From Nocardia flavorosea (GTDB lineage: Bacteria > Actinomycetota > Actinomycetes > Mycobacteriales > Mycobacteriaceae), in NCBI RefSeq assembly GCF_015477805.1, contig NZ_JADLQL010000002.1:496001-560000 (forward strand): a stretch of DNA of 64,000 nucleotides, given 5' to 3'. Positions 9,974 to 19,713 of the stretch are shown one piece after another (within the stretch, counting starts at the first letter, position 1; every line of letters begins with the position of its first letter). The translations under genes and the position numbers were made by a program. The notes beneath the pieces were generated by a model. The model saw nothing but the letters and a program-made list of their open reading frames with translations. It made no database searches and was not told the DNA's origin.

Positions 9974-12244
9974 ATGACCGGCCCAGACTCGTATACCGCC
10001 TGGCTCGGCGGCCGCTCCGACGCCCAACTGGTGGCACTACTGGAACGGCGACCCGATCTCGCGGTACCGCTGCCCGCTTCGATGGCGGTGCTCGCTGCCC
10101 GTGCCGAACAGCGGGCCTCGGTGCTGCGGGCCGCCGACGATCTGGACACCGCGGCTTTCGGCACAGTGGAGGCAATGGCCGTACATACCGCGGCCGGTAA
10201 CGAATCGCCGACACGTGCGGAGTTGAAACGCGCGCTGCGCGGCCGCGCCAAGGCCGCCACGGTGGACGCGGCGCTCGCCGAACTCGCCGACCGCGCCCTG
10301 ATCTGGTTCGACGGCGACCGCGTCCGGCTCGTCCCCGCCACCGCCGAGGCATTGCCGTGGCCGCTGGGAAGCGGCACCGACGCCGATACCCCCGGCGAAC
10401 CGGAAATTGCCGCGATCCTCGCCGAGCTACCGGCCGCCGAACGGGCCCTGCTGGACAAGCTGGCCGAAACCGGCCCGCGGGGGCGGACCCGAGACGCGGC
10501 GCCCGACGCCCCGTCCGACCGCCCGGTCCCCCGGCTGCTGGCCCGGCACCTGCTGCGCCGGGTCGACGACGAGACGGTGGAGCTGCCGCCCGCGGTCGGA
10601 CAGTTGCTACGGGGCGAGCCGGTGACCGACCCGCGCCACCTCACTCCTCCCGAACCGGCGGCCACCGCGCACCCCGTCGCCGAGGTGGACGGGGTGGGCG
10701 CCGGTGAGGTCGGCGAGCTCCTACGGCACTGCGCCGCGGTCCTGGAGGTCCTGGGCCAGGTGCCCGCCCCCGCACTACGCGCCGGCGGGCTCGGGGTGCG
10801 AGAGATCCGCCGGATCGCCCGCACCGCCGGGATCGAGGAAACCCGCGCCGGGCTACTGGTCGAGTTACTGGCCGCGGCAAAACTGATCGAGAAGGGATTC
10901 CCCGATCCGCCGCCGGAGGCCGACGCCGACGAATTCTGGGCACCCACCCCCGCCGCCGATTCGTGGCTGGAGGCTCCACCCGCCCGCCGCTGGGTGCCGC
11001 TGGCCCACAGCTGGCTCGAACTGGACCGTTACCCCTGGATGATCGGCCTGCGGGACGCCGCCGACAAGCCGCTGGCCGCGCTCGCCCACGAACTGCGGGT
11101 GCCCTACGCGGTCCGGGAACGCCGCACCGTTCTCGAGGCCCTCGCCGAACGAGCGCCGGGGACAGCCCTGCCGCCCGGCGATATCGGCCGGCTGCTGGCC
11201 TGGCGCGCACCCCGGCGGCGACGGTTCTACCGCGGGCAGGTCGTGGAGAGCACCCTGCGCGAAGCCGCCGCGCTCGGTCTCGTGGGCCGCGGCGCGCTCA
11301 CCACTGCCGGCCGGGCCCTGCTCACCGAGACCTCGTCGGCAGCCGAAGCCGCACTCGACGCGGCGCTACCCGACCCCGTCGACCATGTGCTGGTCCAGGC
11401 GGACCTCACGGTGGTAGCACCCGGACCGCTCACCGCCGAGCTACAGCAGCGCATCGCCCTGGTCGCCGATGTGGAATCGGCAGGGGCCGCGACGGTCTAC
11501 CGGCTCTCGGAACCCTCACTGCGCCGGGCGCTCGACGCCGGGCTGACCGCCGCGGAGCTTCACCATCTGTTCGAACGGCATTCCCGCACACCCGTCCCAC
11601 AGACGCTGACCTATCTCATCGACGATGTGGCGCGCCGGCACGGCCGGTTACGCGCCGGGATGGCGCAATCGTTCGTCCGCAGCGAAGACCCCGCGCTCCT
11701 GGCCCAGGTACTCGCCTCGCCGGTGGCGGAGACGCTCGCACTGCGCGGGATCGCACCGACGGTCGCGATCTCGCAGGCACCGCTGGGTGAACTGTTCGAG
11801 GAACTTCGTGCGGCGGGTTTCGCGCCCGCCGGTGAGGATTCCTCCGGCGCGATAGTCGACCTGCGGCAGCGCGGGGCGCGGATCAACGTACGGCCCTTGG
11901 CCCGCCAGCCGTATCGGCCCGCACCACCCACCACCGAACAGCTCGAACTCCTGGTTACCGAGCTCCGGGCAGGTGAGCGCGCGGCCGGGGCGACATCCCG
12001 GCAAACGGTGCGCAGCGACGGCAGCCGCACCAGCACGGCCGCCGCACTGGCCCTGCTGCAGTTGGCCGCGCGGGTGCATCGGCAAGTGCATATCGGCTAC
12101 GTCGACGCGAAGGGGACCGCGATTCAGCGGGTGGTCGAACCGGTGCGGGTGGGAAACGGGCAGCTCGAGGCGCTGGACGCCGTCACCGGGGCGGTCCGGC
12201 AGTTCACCCTGCACCGGATCTCCTCGGTCGCGCTGCTGGAGTAG
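9974..12244 (+). CDS. Helicase-associated protein (XPB N-terminal-like, Rv0862c type)
   Basis: A 756-residue protein of the helicase XPB/Ssl2 N-terminal-domain family, found alongside actinobacterial XPB. It has no Walker A. Winged-helix-like repeats occupy the middle (RRFYRGQVVEST...ALGLVGRGAL) and a part near residues 465-560 (DHVLVQADLTVVAPGPL, VYRLSEPSLRRALDAG, LTYLIDDVARRHGRLR) matches the DNA-damage-recognition-like N-terminal region of the XPB helicase encoded further along. The end (VHIGYVDAKGTAIQRVVEPVRV) resembles a WYL-type fold. It probably assists the helicase in DNA repair. A TAATCT seven bases before ATG 9974 suggests a leaderless mRNA. Confidence 0.8.
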   Translation: MTGPDSYTAWLGGRSDAQLVALLERRPDLAVPLPASMAVLAARAEQRASVLRAADDLDTAAFGTVEAMAVHTAAGNESPTRAELKRALRGRAKAATVDAALAELADRALIWFDGDRVRLVPATAEALPWPLGSGTDADTPGEPEIAAILAELPAAERALLDKLAETGPRGRTRDAAPDAPSDRPVPRLLARHLLRRVDDETVELPPAVGQLLRGEPVTDPRHLTPPEPAATAHPVAEVDGVGAGEVGELLRHCAAVLEVLGQVPAPALRAGGLGVREIRRIARTAGIEETRAGLLVELLAAAKLIEKGFPDPPPEADADEFWAPTPAADSWLEAPPARRWVPLAHSWLELDRYPWMIGLRDAADKPLAALAHELRVPYAVRERRTVLEALAERAPGTALPPGDIGRLLAWRAPRRRRFYRGQVVESTLREAAALGLVGRGALTTAGRALLTETSSAAEAALDAALPDPVDHVLVQADLTVVAPGPLTAELQQRIALVADVESAGAATVYRLSEPSLRRALDAGLTAAELHHLFERHSRTPVPQTLTYLIDDVARRHGRLRAGMAQSFVRSEDPALLAQVLASPVAETLALRGIAPTVAISQAPLGELFEELRAAGFAPAGEDSSGAIVDLRQRGARINVRPLARQPYRPAPPTTEQLELLVTELRAGERAAGATSRQTVRSDGSRTSTAAALALLQLAARVHRQVHIGYVDAKGTAIQRVVEPVRVGNGQLEALDAVTGAVRQFTLHRISSVALLE

Positions 12245-12253
12245 GCGGCGCGG

Positions 12254-13657
12254 TCAGCCGCGCAGGTCGCCGGGATAGAGGTACTGGTCCGGCGGTGGCG
12301 TGGTGCCGTGCAACCAGGCGTCGAAGAATCCGGTCAGATCGACCGGCGATTTCGACTGCACGAAGGCACGGAATTCCGGCATCGACGCGTGGCCGTAGGC
12401 GTGAGTAGTCACGAATTCGCGGAGAGCGCCGAAGAACACGTCGTCCCCCAGCTGTTTACGCAGGGCGTGCAGGAACAACGGGCCGCGGTAGTACACCGAG
12501 GTGAACATCTTCTCCGGTCCGGGATCCTGTAGCGGCACAGCCCAGAACTTCGGCTTGTCCAGCGCCTTCCGGATCGTATTCCGGTATTCGGCGTCCACAT
12601 CGACGCCCTCCATCCGCTCCGGCCACAGATAGTCGGCGGTATAGCTGGCGAGGCATTCGTTCAGGCAGATATCGGACCAGCTGTACACCGAGACCGAATC
12701 ACCCCACCATTGATGGGCCACCTCGTGCACCACCGTGTTGAGATCGGCCCAGTCGGCATAGACCGGCCGGGTCTGGGTCTCCAGCGAGAACGGCAGCGGG
12801 GCGGACAGGTAGATACCACCGGCGTTGTCGAACGGGTAGGGGCCATAGAGGCTTTCGGTGAAATCGAGGACCTCCGGCAACCGCTGCTCATGTGCGCGCA
12901 ACTCCTCGGCGCCGGGAGCGAACGCACTCAGCAGCGGTGTTCCGTTCGCCCGCCGCTGTTCCAGATATTCGAACTTGTCGATGGCGACGGTGGTCAGGTA
13001 ACCGATCACGGGATGCCGCTGTTCCCAGCTCACCGTGCGGAATCCGTCGTGTACCTCGTCGCGTGTCCGGGCGCCGCCCGACATCACCTCCCATTCGGCC
13101 GGAACGGTGGCGTGCAGGGTGAAGGTGGCCTTGTCGCGCGGAGAATCGTTGAGCGGATACCAGGTCGCGGCCGAATGCGGTTGTCCCGCGGCGAAAGCGC
13201 CGCCGGTCGGGGCGTAGGTCCAGCCTTCGCCGGCGGTATCGGCGGCGACACCCGCATATTCGACGGTGACGGTGAAGGGCAGGCCCGGCAGCAGCGGCAG
13301 AGCCGGAGTGACGACCAGTTCGTGCGGTTCCTGCCGGACGAAACCGGCAGGCATATTGTTCACCCGGACCGCGTGCACCGGTGGCCCGCTGAAATCGAGG
13401 TTGAAAGCGGTGAGCGGCTGGGTGGCGTGCGCGTCGATACGCGTGGACCCGGTGAGCCGGTGACCGGCCGGGTCGTATCCCAGCGTGACCTCGTAGTGCC
13501 CGACGTCGTACCCACCGTTGCCGTCCTGCGGAAAGTAGGGATCGCCCAGCCCGTCGGCACCGGCCAGGTTCGCGGATTGAGCGTGCCCCACCGCGGGCGC
13601 CGGCGACAGACCTGTCAGCACAACCACCCCGGCGATCAGCCAGCGGGTGAGTTTCAT
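12254..13657 (-). CDS. Secreted M1-family zinc metallopeptidase
   Basis: A 467-residue protein with a signal peptide (residues 1-26) and an M1 aminopeptidase-like fold. The zinc site is HEVAHQWWGD near residue 310 with the third ligand Glu in NECLAS nineteen residues later. The usual exopeptidase GAMEN motif is replaced by FDNAGGIYLS, so aminopeptidase specificity is uncertain. It lacks the large C-terminal helical domain of 850-residue M1 enzymes, as expected for the short bacterial class. ATG 13657 has GGAAGGTGG upstream. The gene ends ten bases from the convergent helicase-associated gene. Confidence 0.87.
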   Translation of the reverse strand: MKLTRWLIAGVVVLTGLSPAPAVGHAQSANLAGADGLGDPYFPQDGNGGYDVGHYEVTLGYDPAGHRLTGSTRIDAHATQPLTAFNLDFSGPPVHAVRVNNMPAGFVRQEPHELVVTPALPLLPGLPFTVTVEYAGVAADTAGEGWTYAPTGGAFAAGQPHSAATWYPLNDSPRDKATFTLHATVPAEWEVMSGGARTRDEVHDGFRTVSWEQRHPVIGYLTTVAIDKFEYLEQRRANGTPLLSAFAPGAEELRAHEQRLPEVLDFTESLYGPYPFDNAGGIYLSAPLPFSLETQTRPVYADWADLNTVVHEVAHQWWGDSVSVYSWSDICLNECLASYTADYLWPERMEGVDVDAEYRNTIRKALDKPKFWAVPLQDPGPEKMFTSVYYRGPLFLHALRKQLGDDVFFGALREFVTTHAYGHASMPEFRAFVQSKSPVDLTGFFDAWLHGTTPPPDQYLYPGDLRG

Positions 13658-13808
13658 GCGGTTTCCACCTTCCGTGGTTCGACGTGCGATCACAGCGACA
13701 GTCCCGCTCGACGACGTTAGTCGCAGCCGCCACCCGATGGGTGCATGCGGCGCCCGGCGCGCTGCCGGCGCGCCGAATACGGCGTGCGCCAGCGTAACCC
13801 GCGACAGG

Positions 13809-14477
13809 TCAGGCGCCGAGGCCCTCCGGTAACTGCCCCGGATCGAGCAGCAGGCGTTTGGTGGAACTGCGCTGCACCTGATCGGCCAGCGCGAGATTGT
13901 CGGCGAGCAGCCGCCATTCGGCGTCGTCGATGGCCGCGCGGGCACGCTCGATCACGGTGCCGTCCGAAGTCCCCCAGGCGATCGGCATGGCATCGACGGG
14001 CAGCCAGCGTTCCCCGATCGTGCGGGCGGTCCGGTCGCCGCGCACCGCTATCGCCGGCACTCGCTCCCCCGGCGTGAACCGGTGCCCGGGTAGGCTCCGC
14101 ACTCTCTTGGTGACCAGCGCGTACCGCGACTCGCCGGTATCCCGCCGTGCCACATTGACCAGCGCGAGCAGTACCGCACCCCGGGAATGTAATCCGGAAA
14201 CGACCGCCGGCACCAGTTCACCGTCGGCGTAGAGCCGCGCGATACCGCTGCGGCGCGGAGCCCACAACGCCACCCACAGCGCGGTCGCGGCGCCCAGCGC
14301 ACAGGCCAGGGCCAAGGGATAGGACCAGGCGTGGCCCAACCGCACCAGATACGCGGTGGCGGCCGCGCAGACCAGTGTCGCGGCAACTGCCGCCAAGCGC
14401 AGCCGACGGCGTCCCGCGACCACTTCGTTGACCGCCTGCGCATGCCGGCGGTCCACCGCGAAGTCGAAGTGTCGCAC
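13809..14477 (-). CDS. DUF3239-like membrane protein
   Basis: A 222-residue protein with two adjacent membrane helices at about residues 27-70 (LAAVAATLVCAAATAYLV and YPLALACALGAATALWVALW) and a soluble C-terminal domain with RYALVTKRVRSLPGHRFTPGERVPAIAV. This matches the DUF3239 family of Corynebacteriales as I remember it. Function unknown. It follows the XPB helicase gene on the same strand with a gap of 39 bases and may be cotranscribed. Confidence 0.65.
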   Translation of the reverse strand: MRHFDFAVDRRHAQAVNEVVAGRRRLRLAAVAATLVCAAATAYLVRLGHAWSYPLALACALGAATALWVALWAPRRSGIARLYADGELVPAVVSGLHSRGAVLLALVNVARRDTGESRYALVTKRVRSLPGHRFTPGERVPAIAVRGDRTARTIGERWLPVDAMPIAWGTSDGTVIERARAAIDDAEWRLLADNLALADQVQRSSTKRLLLDPGQLPEGLGA

Positions 14478-14516
14478 TACGCCACCCCTTACACAGTCGG
14501 CCGAACCCGCGGGACC

Positions 14517-16187
14517 CTACTGGTCGTTCGCCCCGAACGCGGGACCTAGCAGATCATCGGCATCGGTTATCCGGTAGGCGTATCCCTGTTCGGCGAGGAA
14601 ACGTTGCCGATGCGCGGCGTAATCCGCGTCCAGGGTGTCGCGCGCCACCACCGAGTAGAAATGCGCCTGGCCGCCGTCCTGTTTGGGCCGCAGCAGCCGG
14701 CCCAGCCGCTGGGCCTCCTCCTGGCGGGAACCGAACGTTCCCGAAACCTGCACCGCCACCGAGGCTTCCGGGAGGTCGATGGAGAAGTTCGCGACCTTGC
14801 TCACCACCAGGACGGGAATCTCGCCGCGGCGGAACGCCTCGAACAGCGCTTCGCGTTCCTTGTTCTTGGTGGAGCCCTGGATCACCGGGGCATCGAGTGC
14901 GGCGCCCAGTTCGTCGAGCTGGTCCAGGTAGGCGCCGATCACGAGGGTGGGTGCGTCGCGATGCCGGTCGAGGATAGATTTCACCACCGCGATCTTGGTG
15001 TGCGCGGTGGAGCACAGTTTGTAGCGCTCCTCCGGTTCGGCGGTGGCGTAGGACATCCGCTCGGCATCGGTCAGGGTGACCCGCACCTCGATACATTCGG
15101 CCGGCGCGATCCAGCCCTGGGCCTCGATATCCTTCCACGGCGCGTCGTAGCGTTTCGGCCCGATCAGCGAGAACACATCACCTTCCCGGCCGTCCTCACG
15201 GACGAGGGTCGCGGTGAGACCGAGCCGGCGTCGCGACTGCAGATCGGCCGTCATCCGGAACACCGGGGCGGGCAGCAGGTGTACCTCGTCGTAGATCACC
15301 AGCCCCCAATCGCGACTGTCGAAGAGTTCGAGATGCTTGTACTCGCCCTTCGATTTACGGGTGATCACCTGGTAGGTGGCGATGGTGACGGGCCGGATCT
15401 CCTTGCGTTCGCCCGAGTATTCGCCGATCTCCTCGTCGGTGAGCGAAGTCCGGGCGAGCAGTTCGCGCCGCCACTGCCGGCCGGCGACGGTGTTGGTCAC
15501 CAGGATCAGGGTGGTGGCCTTGGCTCGGGCCATAGCGGCCGCACCGACCATGGTCTTGCCGGCACCGCAGGGCAGCACCACCACACCGGACCCGCCGGCC
15601 CAGAACGAATCGGCGGCCATCTCCTGGTAGTCGCGTAGCTGCCAGCCGCCGCTGTGGTAGTCGAGATCGATCGGGTGGGCCTCACCGTCGACGTAGCCGG
15701 CCAGGTCCTCCGCGGGCCATCCGATCTTGAGCAACTGCTGTTTTATATGGCCGCGTTCGGACGGATGCACGATCACCGTGTCGTCGTCGAGGCGTTCCCC
15801 GAGCATCGGGGCGATCTTCTTGTGCCGGAGCACCTCGGCCAGCACGGCCGGATCCAAGCTCACCAGGGTGAGCCCATGCGCGGGATGTTTCACCAGCTGC
15901 AACCGCCCGTAGCGGGCCATCGTATCGACGATATCGACCAGCAACGGCTGCGGAACCGGGAACCGGGAATGGCTGACCAGCGCATCCACCACCTGCTCCG
16001 CATCGTGCCCCGCGGCACGCGCGTTCCACAGGGCCAGCGGGGTGATCCGATAGGTGTGCACATGCTCGGGCGCCCGCTCCAGCTCGGCGAACGGGGCGAT
16101 CGCCTGCCGGGCCACGTCCGCGAGCTCGTGATCGACCTCCAGCAGCACTGTTTTATCGCTTTGTACGATCAGCGGCCCATCCGCCAC
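14517..16187 (-). CDS. ercc3: DNA repair helicase XPB
   Basis: A 556-residue superfamily 2 3'-5' DNA helicase, the bacterial counterpart of eukaryotic XPB. In order: N-terminal helicase-associated domain (1-165), Walker A LPCGAGKTMVG (about 205), VIYDEVHLL (DEVH box), TATLVRED containing the XPB-specific RED motif, and C-terminal motifs STKNKERE, VSKVANFSIDLP and QRLGRLLR. It probably opens DNA during repair, possibly with the helicase-associated protein encoded at 9974-12244. I chose GTG 16187 over the upstream codon because GGTGAGGAGG sits seven bases before it and ADGPLIVQSDKTVLLEVDHE is the family N-terminus. Confidence 0.93.
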   Translation of the reverse strand: MADGPLIVQSDKTVLLEVDHELADVARQAIAPFAELERAPEHVHTYRITPLALWNARAAGHDAEQVVDALVSHSRFPVPQPLLVDIVDTMARYGRLQLVKHPAHGLTLVSLDPAVLAEVLRHKKIAPMLGERLDDDTVIVHPSERGHIKQQLLKIGWPAEDLAGYVDGEAHPIDLDYHSGGWQLRDYQEMAADSFWAGGSGVVVLPCGAGKTMVGAAAMARAKATTLILVTNTVAGRQWRRELLARTSLTDEEIGEYSGERKEIRPVTIATYQVITRKSKGEYKHLELFDSRDWGLVIYDEVHLLPAPVFRMTADLQSRRRLGLTATLVREDGREGDVFSLIGPKRYDAPWKDIEAQGWIAPAECIEVRVTLTDAERMSYATAEPEERYKLCSTAHTKIAVVKSILDRHRDAPTLVIGAYLDQLDELGAALDAPVIQGSTKNKEREALFEAFRRGEIPVLVVSKVANFSIDLPEASVAVQVSGTFGSRQEEAQRLGRLLRPKQDGGQAHFYSVVARDTLDADYAAHRQRFLAEQGYAYRITDADDLLGPAFGANDQ

Positions 16188-16709
16188 GGGGCCCTCCTCA
16201 CCTCGACTTCTGCCCATTGTCCCCGAAGCCACCGACAACGCCGGGTGACCTGGCAGACACCGCGCTGGGACCGGGCACGACCGGCATTCCCACGGCTCCG
16301 CTCCTGCCCGGCAGGCTCACCCGAGAGAGCCGTGTTCGGCCCGGTGGGCGACGGACACGATCGACCCGCACCCGCACCGGTCCGGCGGAGACTCTCCGGC
16401 AAGCACGGCACCCGCGTAGCCGCCGGTCGGGCCCGCGCCTGACTGGAAGTGGGACCGGTCCTGCATCCTGACGATGCCCACGCGACCGGACGCGTGCGCT
16501 GCCACCGGTACCGCCGCGCCGCTCCGTGTCCGGGCATCCGGGGCCGAATCGGCCGCGGCATCGGTACCGTGATCGGACGCGGTGGCCGGACCTGGGCCTC
16601 GATCGGTACAACGCATCCGGGTCTCCGCTCGGAGCAGAGGCAACGCCGCGCGGCCAGTGGATGCCGACTGGACCGCGACACGACCGCCGATCCTCGCGAT
16701 CATCGTCGA
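16188..16709. other. Intergenic, no gene seen
   Basis: About 520 bases between divergent XPB and exporter genes. The frames here are Arg/Pro-rich shadows typical of high-GC noncoding DNA. Confidence 0.5.
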
Positions 16710-17354
16710 ATGATCGAAATCTCGGCGGCGGCCGGTGTCGCGGTGGCGGCGCTCGGGTTGGTGCTCACGCCCGGCCCGAACATGATGTACCTGGTATCGC
16801 GCACGATATCGCAGGGCCGCGGCGCCGGACTGATCTCGCTGGCCGGGGTAGCCGCAGGGTTCGCGGTGTATCTCACTGCGGCAGCCACCGGGATCACGGC
16901 GGTGTTCGCGCTGGTCCCCGAGCTGTACACGGCCTTGAAGATCGCCGGCGCCGGTTATCTGCTGTGGTTGGCGTGGCAGACGCTGCGACCGGGCGGGACC
17001 TCGGTGTTCGCGCCCGCAGACCTCCCTCGTGACCGGGCGGGACGGCTGTTCACCATGGGCTTGGTGACCAATCTGCTCAACCCGAAGATCGCGGTGATGT
17101 ACCTGGCATTGATCCCGCAGTTCGTCGCCCCGGCAGCGGGCCCGGTGTGGTTGCAGAGCCTGTGCCTGGGCGGGGTGCAGATCGCAGTGGCGCTGACGGT
17201 GAATGCGGTGATCGTGTGTGCAGCCGGTACGGTCGCCGGTTTCCTGGCGGGCCGGCGGCTGTGGCTGCGGGTGCAGCGACTGCTGATGGGTACGGTGCTG
17301 GGCGGTATGGCGGCGTTGCTGCTCACCGACCGGGCCCGGCCGGTGCCGGTCTGA
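16710..17354 (+). CDS. LysE/RhtB-family exporter
   Basis: A 214-residue inner-membrane protein with about six helices and the family signature at the N-terminus (ALGLVLTPGPNMMYLVSRT), plus GAGYLLWLAWQTLR and MGLVTNLLNPKIAVMYLALIPQF. Members export amino acids or their derivatives by antiport; the substrate cannot be read from sequence. The start is ATG 16710, which puts the first helix at residue 5. An in-frame extension upstream would be Arg-rich. No clear operon partner. Confidence 0.9.
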   Translation: MIEISAAAGVAVAALGLVLTPGPNMMYLVSRTISQGRGAGLISLAGVAAGFAVYLTAAATGITAVFALVPELYTALKIAGAGYLLWLAWQTLRPGGTSVFAPADLPRDRAGRLFTMGLVTNLLNPKIAVMYLALIPQFVAPAAGPVWLQSLCLGGVQIAVALTVNAVIVCAAGTVAGFLAGRRLWLRVQRLLMGTVLGGMAALLLTDRARPVPV

Positions 17355-17506
17355 GGCGGCCGCGCCGCCGAGCCGTTCCGGGCAGGTACGCCCCCAGCGC
17401 GCGGGCGGATCCCACTCATGGACGAACTGGCCGTTATCGTTGGGAGTACGGCCCCGGCGTGCGTGGACGGGTCTTCGCGGAACCGGTCGAGCAGTTCACC
17501 GGGCGG

Positions 17507-18436
17507 TCAGCGCAGCCGGATACCGCCGAGCTTCGCCGGGTTGGCGATATCGTAGGCACCCTGGATGAGACCGTCCACCACGGTGAATCCCATTACCCGC
17601 TCCGGGAAACCCGGATGGGTCTCGTCTCCCGGGTGGGCTCGGACGAGCGCCCCCAGCTGACCGTTGACCCGGACGAATTCCACGCCGGTCGCGAGGAAAT
17701 CGTGGTCCGGCCCCTCCAGCCCGTAGCGGCGGATGAGACCGAAGAACAGGCGGGCCACCTTGTCCGGGCCGGCGATCACATTGCGCGCGGTCGGCGTGGT
17801 GCCGCCGGAATCGCCGATCATCACCGCGTCCGGATGCAGGACGGCCGCCACCGCCTGGGCATCGCCGGTATTGAGTGCGACCAGCAGCTTCTGCACCGCC
17901 GCCTCGTGTTCACCGTCGGCGACGGGCTGCGGGGTCTGTTCCCGGACCGCCTTACGCGCCCGCGCCGCCAGCTGCCGCGCCGCCTCGGCGGTGACGTCCA
18001 GGATCGTGGCGATTTCGCCGTAGGGCACTCCCAGTCCTTCGTGCAGGACGAACGCGACGCGTTGCGGCGGCGTGAGCTGATCCAGTACCACCAGTGCCGC
18101 CAGCCGGAACTCCTGGCGCAACACCACCGCGGCCAGCGGATCGGAATCGCCGGAGCCGGTCACCGGTGTCACCACCGGTTCCGGAAGCCACTGCCCCACA
18201 TAGCTTTCCCGGCGGACCGCGGCGCTGCGCAACCGGTCCAGGCAGAGCCTGGAGACCACCGTGGTGAGCCAGGCCCGCAGATCCTCGATCTGGGATTGCG
18301 ACGCCCCGGCCAGGCGCAGCCAGCTCTCCTGCACCGCGTCCTCGGCGTCGGAGACGCTGCCGGTCATCCGGTAGGCCACTGCCAGCAGATGCCCGCGATG
18401 CGATTCGAACTGGTCGGCGAGAAGCGCGGCTACCAC
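17507..18436 (-). CDS. ECF RNA polymerase sigma factor, SigJ/ECF41 type
   Basis: A 309-residue sigma factor with sigma2 (residues 5-75, AYRMTGSVSDAEDAVQESWLRL), sigma4 (110-165, LVVLDQLTPPQRVAFVLHE, GEIATILDVTAEAARQLAAR) and a SnoaL-like C-terminal domain (about 180-309). ECF41/SigJ factors have exactly this fusion and lack a separate anti-sigma factor; the C-terminal domain modulates activity. Known ECF41 regulons include carboxymuconolactone decarboxylase-like, oxidoreductase or epimerase genes and promoters of the form TGTCACA-N16-CGTC; such a promoter precedes the AhpD-like gene at 21532. The start is a GTG at 18436. Confidence 0.88.
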   Translation of the reverse strand: MVAALLADQFESHRGHLLAVAYRMTGSVSDAEDAVQESWLRLAGASQSQIEDLRAWLTTVVSRLCLDRLRSAAVRRESYVGQWLPEPVVTPVTGSGDSDPLAAVVLRQEFRLAALVVLDQLTPPQRVAFVLHEGLGVPYGEIATILDVTAEAARQLAARARKAVREQTPQPVADGEHEAAVQKLLVALNTGDAQAVAAVLHPDAVMIGDSGGTTPTARNVIAGPDKVARLFFGLIRRYGLEGPDHDFLATGVEFVRVNGQLGALVRAHPGDETHPGFPERVMGFTVVDGLIQGAYDIANPAKLGGIRLR

Positions 18437-18527
18437 CGCCCGGATTCTACGGAGAGCGGAAATCCCGTTCGCGCGGCACCCGGAAATCCGGATGCCGCGG
18501 GCGCCGCCGCGATGGGAGCATCAGAGG

Positions 18528-19103
18528 GTGGAGGAACAGACGCTGACCGACGGCACGGTATGGCTCGACCGGCCGGGCACCGACGATATCGACGCCGTCG
18601 TCGAGGCGTGTCAGGATCCGGCAATCGCCGAATGGGTCACGATCCCGTGGCCCTACGTCCGCGCCGACGCCGAGGAATTCATCGGAACCACTGTGGCCGA
18701 AGGCTGGGCCGGCAGTAGTCCGGTCTGGGCGATCCGCACGGCGGAACGGGGCCGGCTGATCGGGACGATAGGTCTCGGGACCCGACCGCACGACCAGACC
18801 GCCGCCGAAATCGGCTTCTGGCTGGCCCCTGAGCACCGCGCACGCGGAATCATCTCGCGTTCCGTGGCGCTGACATGCGATTTCGGTTTCGATCCGGCCG
18901 GTATGGGCTTGGTCCGTATCCAATGGCGTGCCTTCGTCGGGAACCGTGCGTCCGCGGCCGTCGCCCGCAAGAGCGGTTTCCGGTACGAGGGCCTGGCCCG
19001 GCTCGGCGGTGTACAGCGCGGAATCAGGCGCGACTTCTGGGTGGCCGCCCGCCTGAATACCGATCGGCCCGGTCCGGCTGATGGATGGCCTGCCGAAGTG
19101 TGA
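18528..19103 (+). CDS. GNAT-family N-acetyltransferase (RimJ/RimL-like)
   Basis: A 191-residue acetyltransferase of the RimJ/RimL branch. It has the N-terminal VWLDRPGTDDIDAVVEACQDP, the central IGTIGLGTRP, acetyl-CoA loop EIGFWLAPEHRARGIISRSV and the C-terminal NRASAAVARKSGFRYEGLAR. It may acetylate a ribosomal protein N-terminus or a small amine; substrate unknown. GTG 18528 has GGAG ten bases upstream. It is divergent from the sigma factor gene, 91 bases away. Confidence 0.85.
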   Translation: MEEQTLTDGTVWLDRPGTDDIDAVVEACQDPAIAEWVTIPWPYVRADAEEFIGTTVAEGWAGSSPVWAIRTAERGRLIGTIGLGTRPHDQTAAEIGFWLAPEHRARGIISRSVALTCDFGFDPAGMGLVRIQWRAFVGNRASAAVARKSGFRYEGLARLGGVQRGIRRDFWVAARLNTDRPGPADGWPAEV

Positions 19104-19713
19104 ACGGTGCCGCGGCGGCACCGGAAACACCGGGGTAGCCGCCGAGAAGCGCCGCACCCACCCCGGGAATCGGCGACGATTGGGATCCGGTCCGCAACTC
19201 GGGCAGCCAGGGGGCGGTTCCGCCGGTTCCGCCGCCATAGGCCGACGACCGTTTACCAGCGACGCGCCAGGGACCGTCCGGCTTCGCCCCGGACCGCAAC
19301 CGGTTCGACGCGCCCTCGCTCGCCCACGAATGACCGCGATACCGCCCTGAAGGTGAAAGCGGGCTACCGCCGACCGGGATCTCGCCGTACACCCCACCGC
19401 GGATACCGAGCGCGCCACGGATCCGGACCGAACGGTCGGCTACGAGTTTCTACTACGCAGGGACGGGCCCGGCTCGGCGGCGATCAGCGCCGCATCGGTC
19501 GCGGACAACCGCGCTGATGCGGCCCCGTGCCGGACCCGGCCGCGCGCAGTCTCCGGTTACGTCCGGCGACGCCGACCGCGATCGCGCGGTGAATCCGGCG
19601 AATACGCCCGGCGGACCGACGTGCTCATCGCATGGCTCGCCGTCGGCGACTGCTGGTTCGCGGCTGGGCCGGCCCGGAACTATCGGCGCGGCACTGCTCG
19701 CCGTTCCGGCCGC
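19104..19713. other. Intergenic, no gene seen
   Basis: About 610 bases between convergent genes. No hairpin, repeat or plausible coding frame stands out. Confidence 0.5.

Noticed and set aside
12254..13945. Longer start for the M1 peptidase at 13945
   Set aside because: The 96 extra residues run antisense through DUF3239 and precede a clean signal peptide with a good Shine-Dalgarno.
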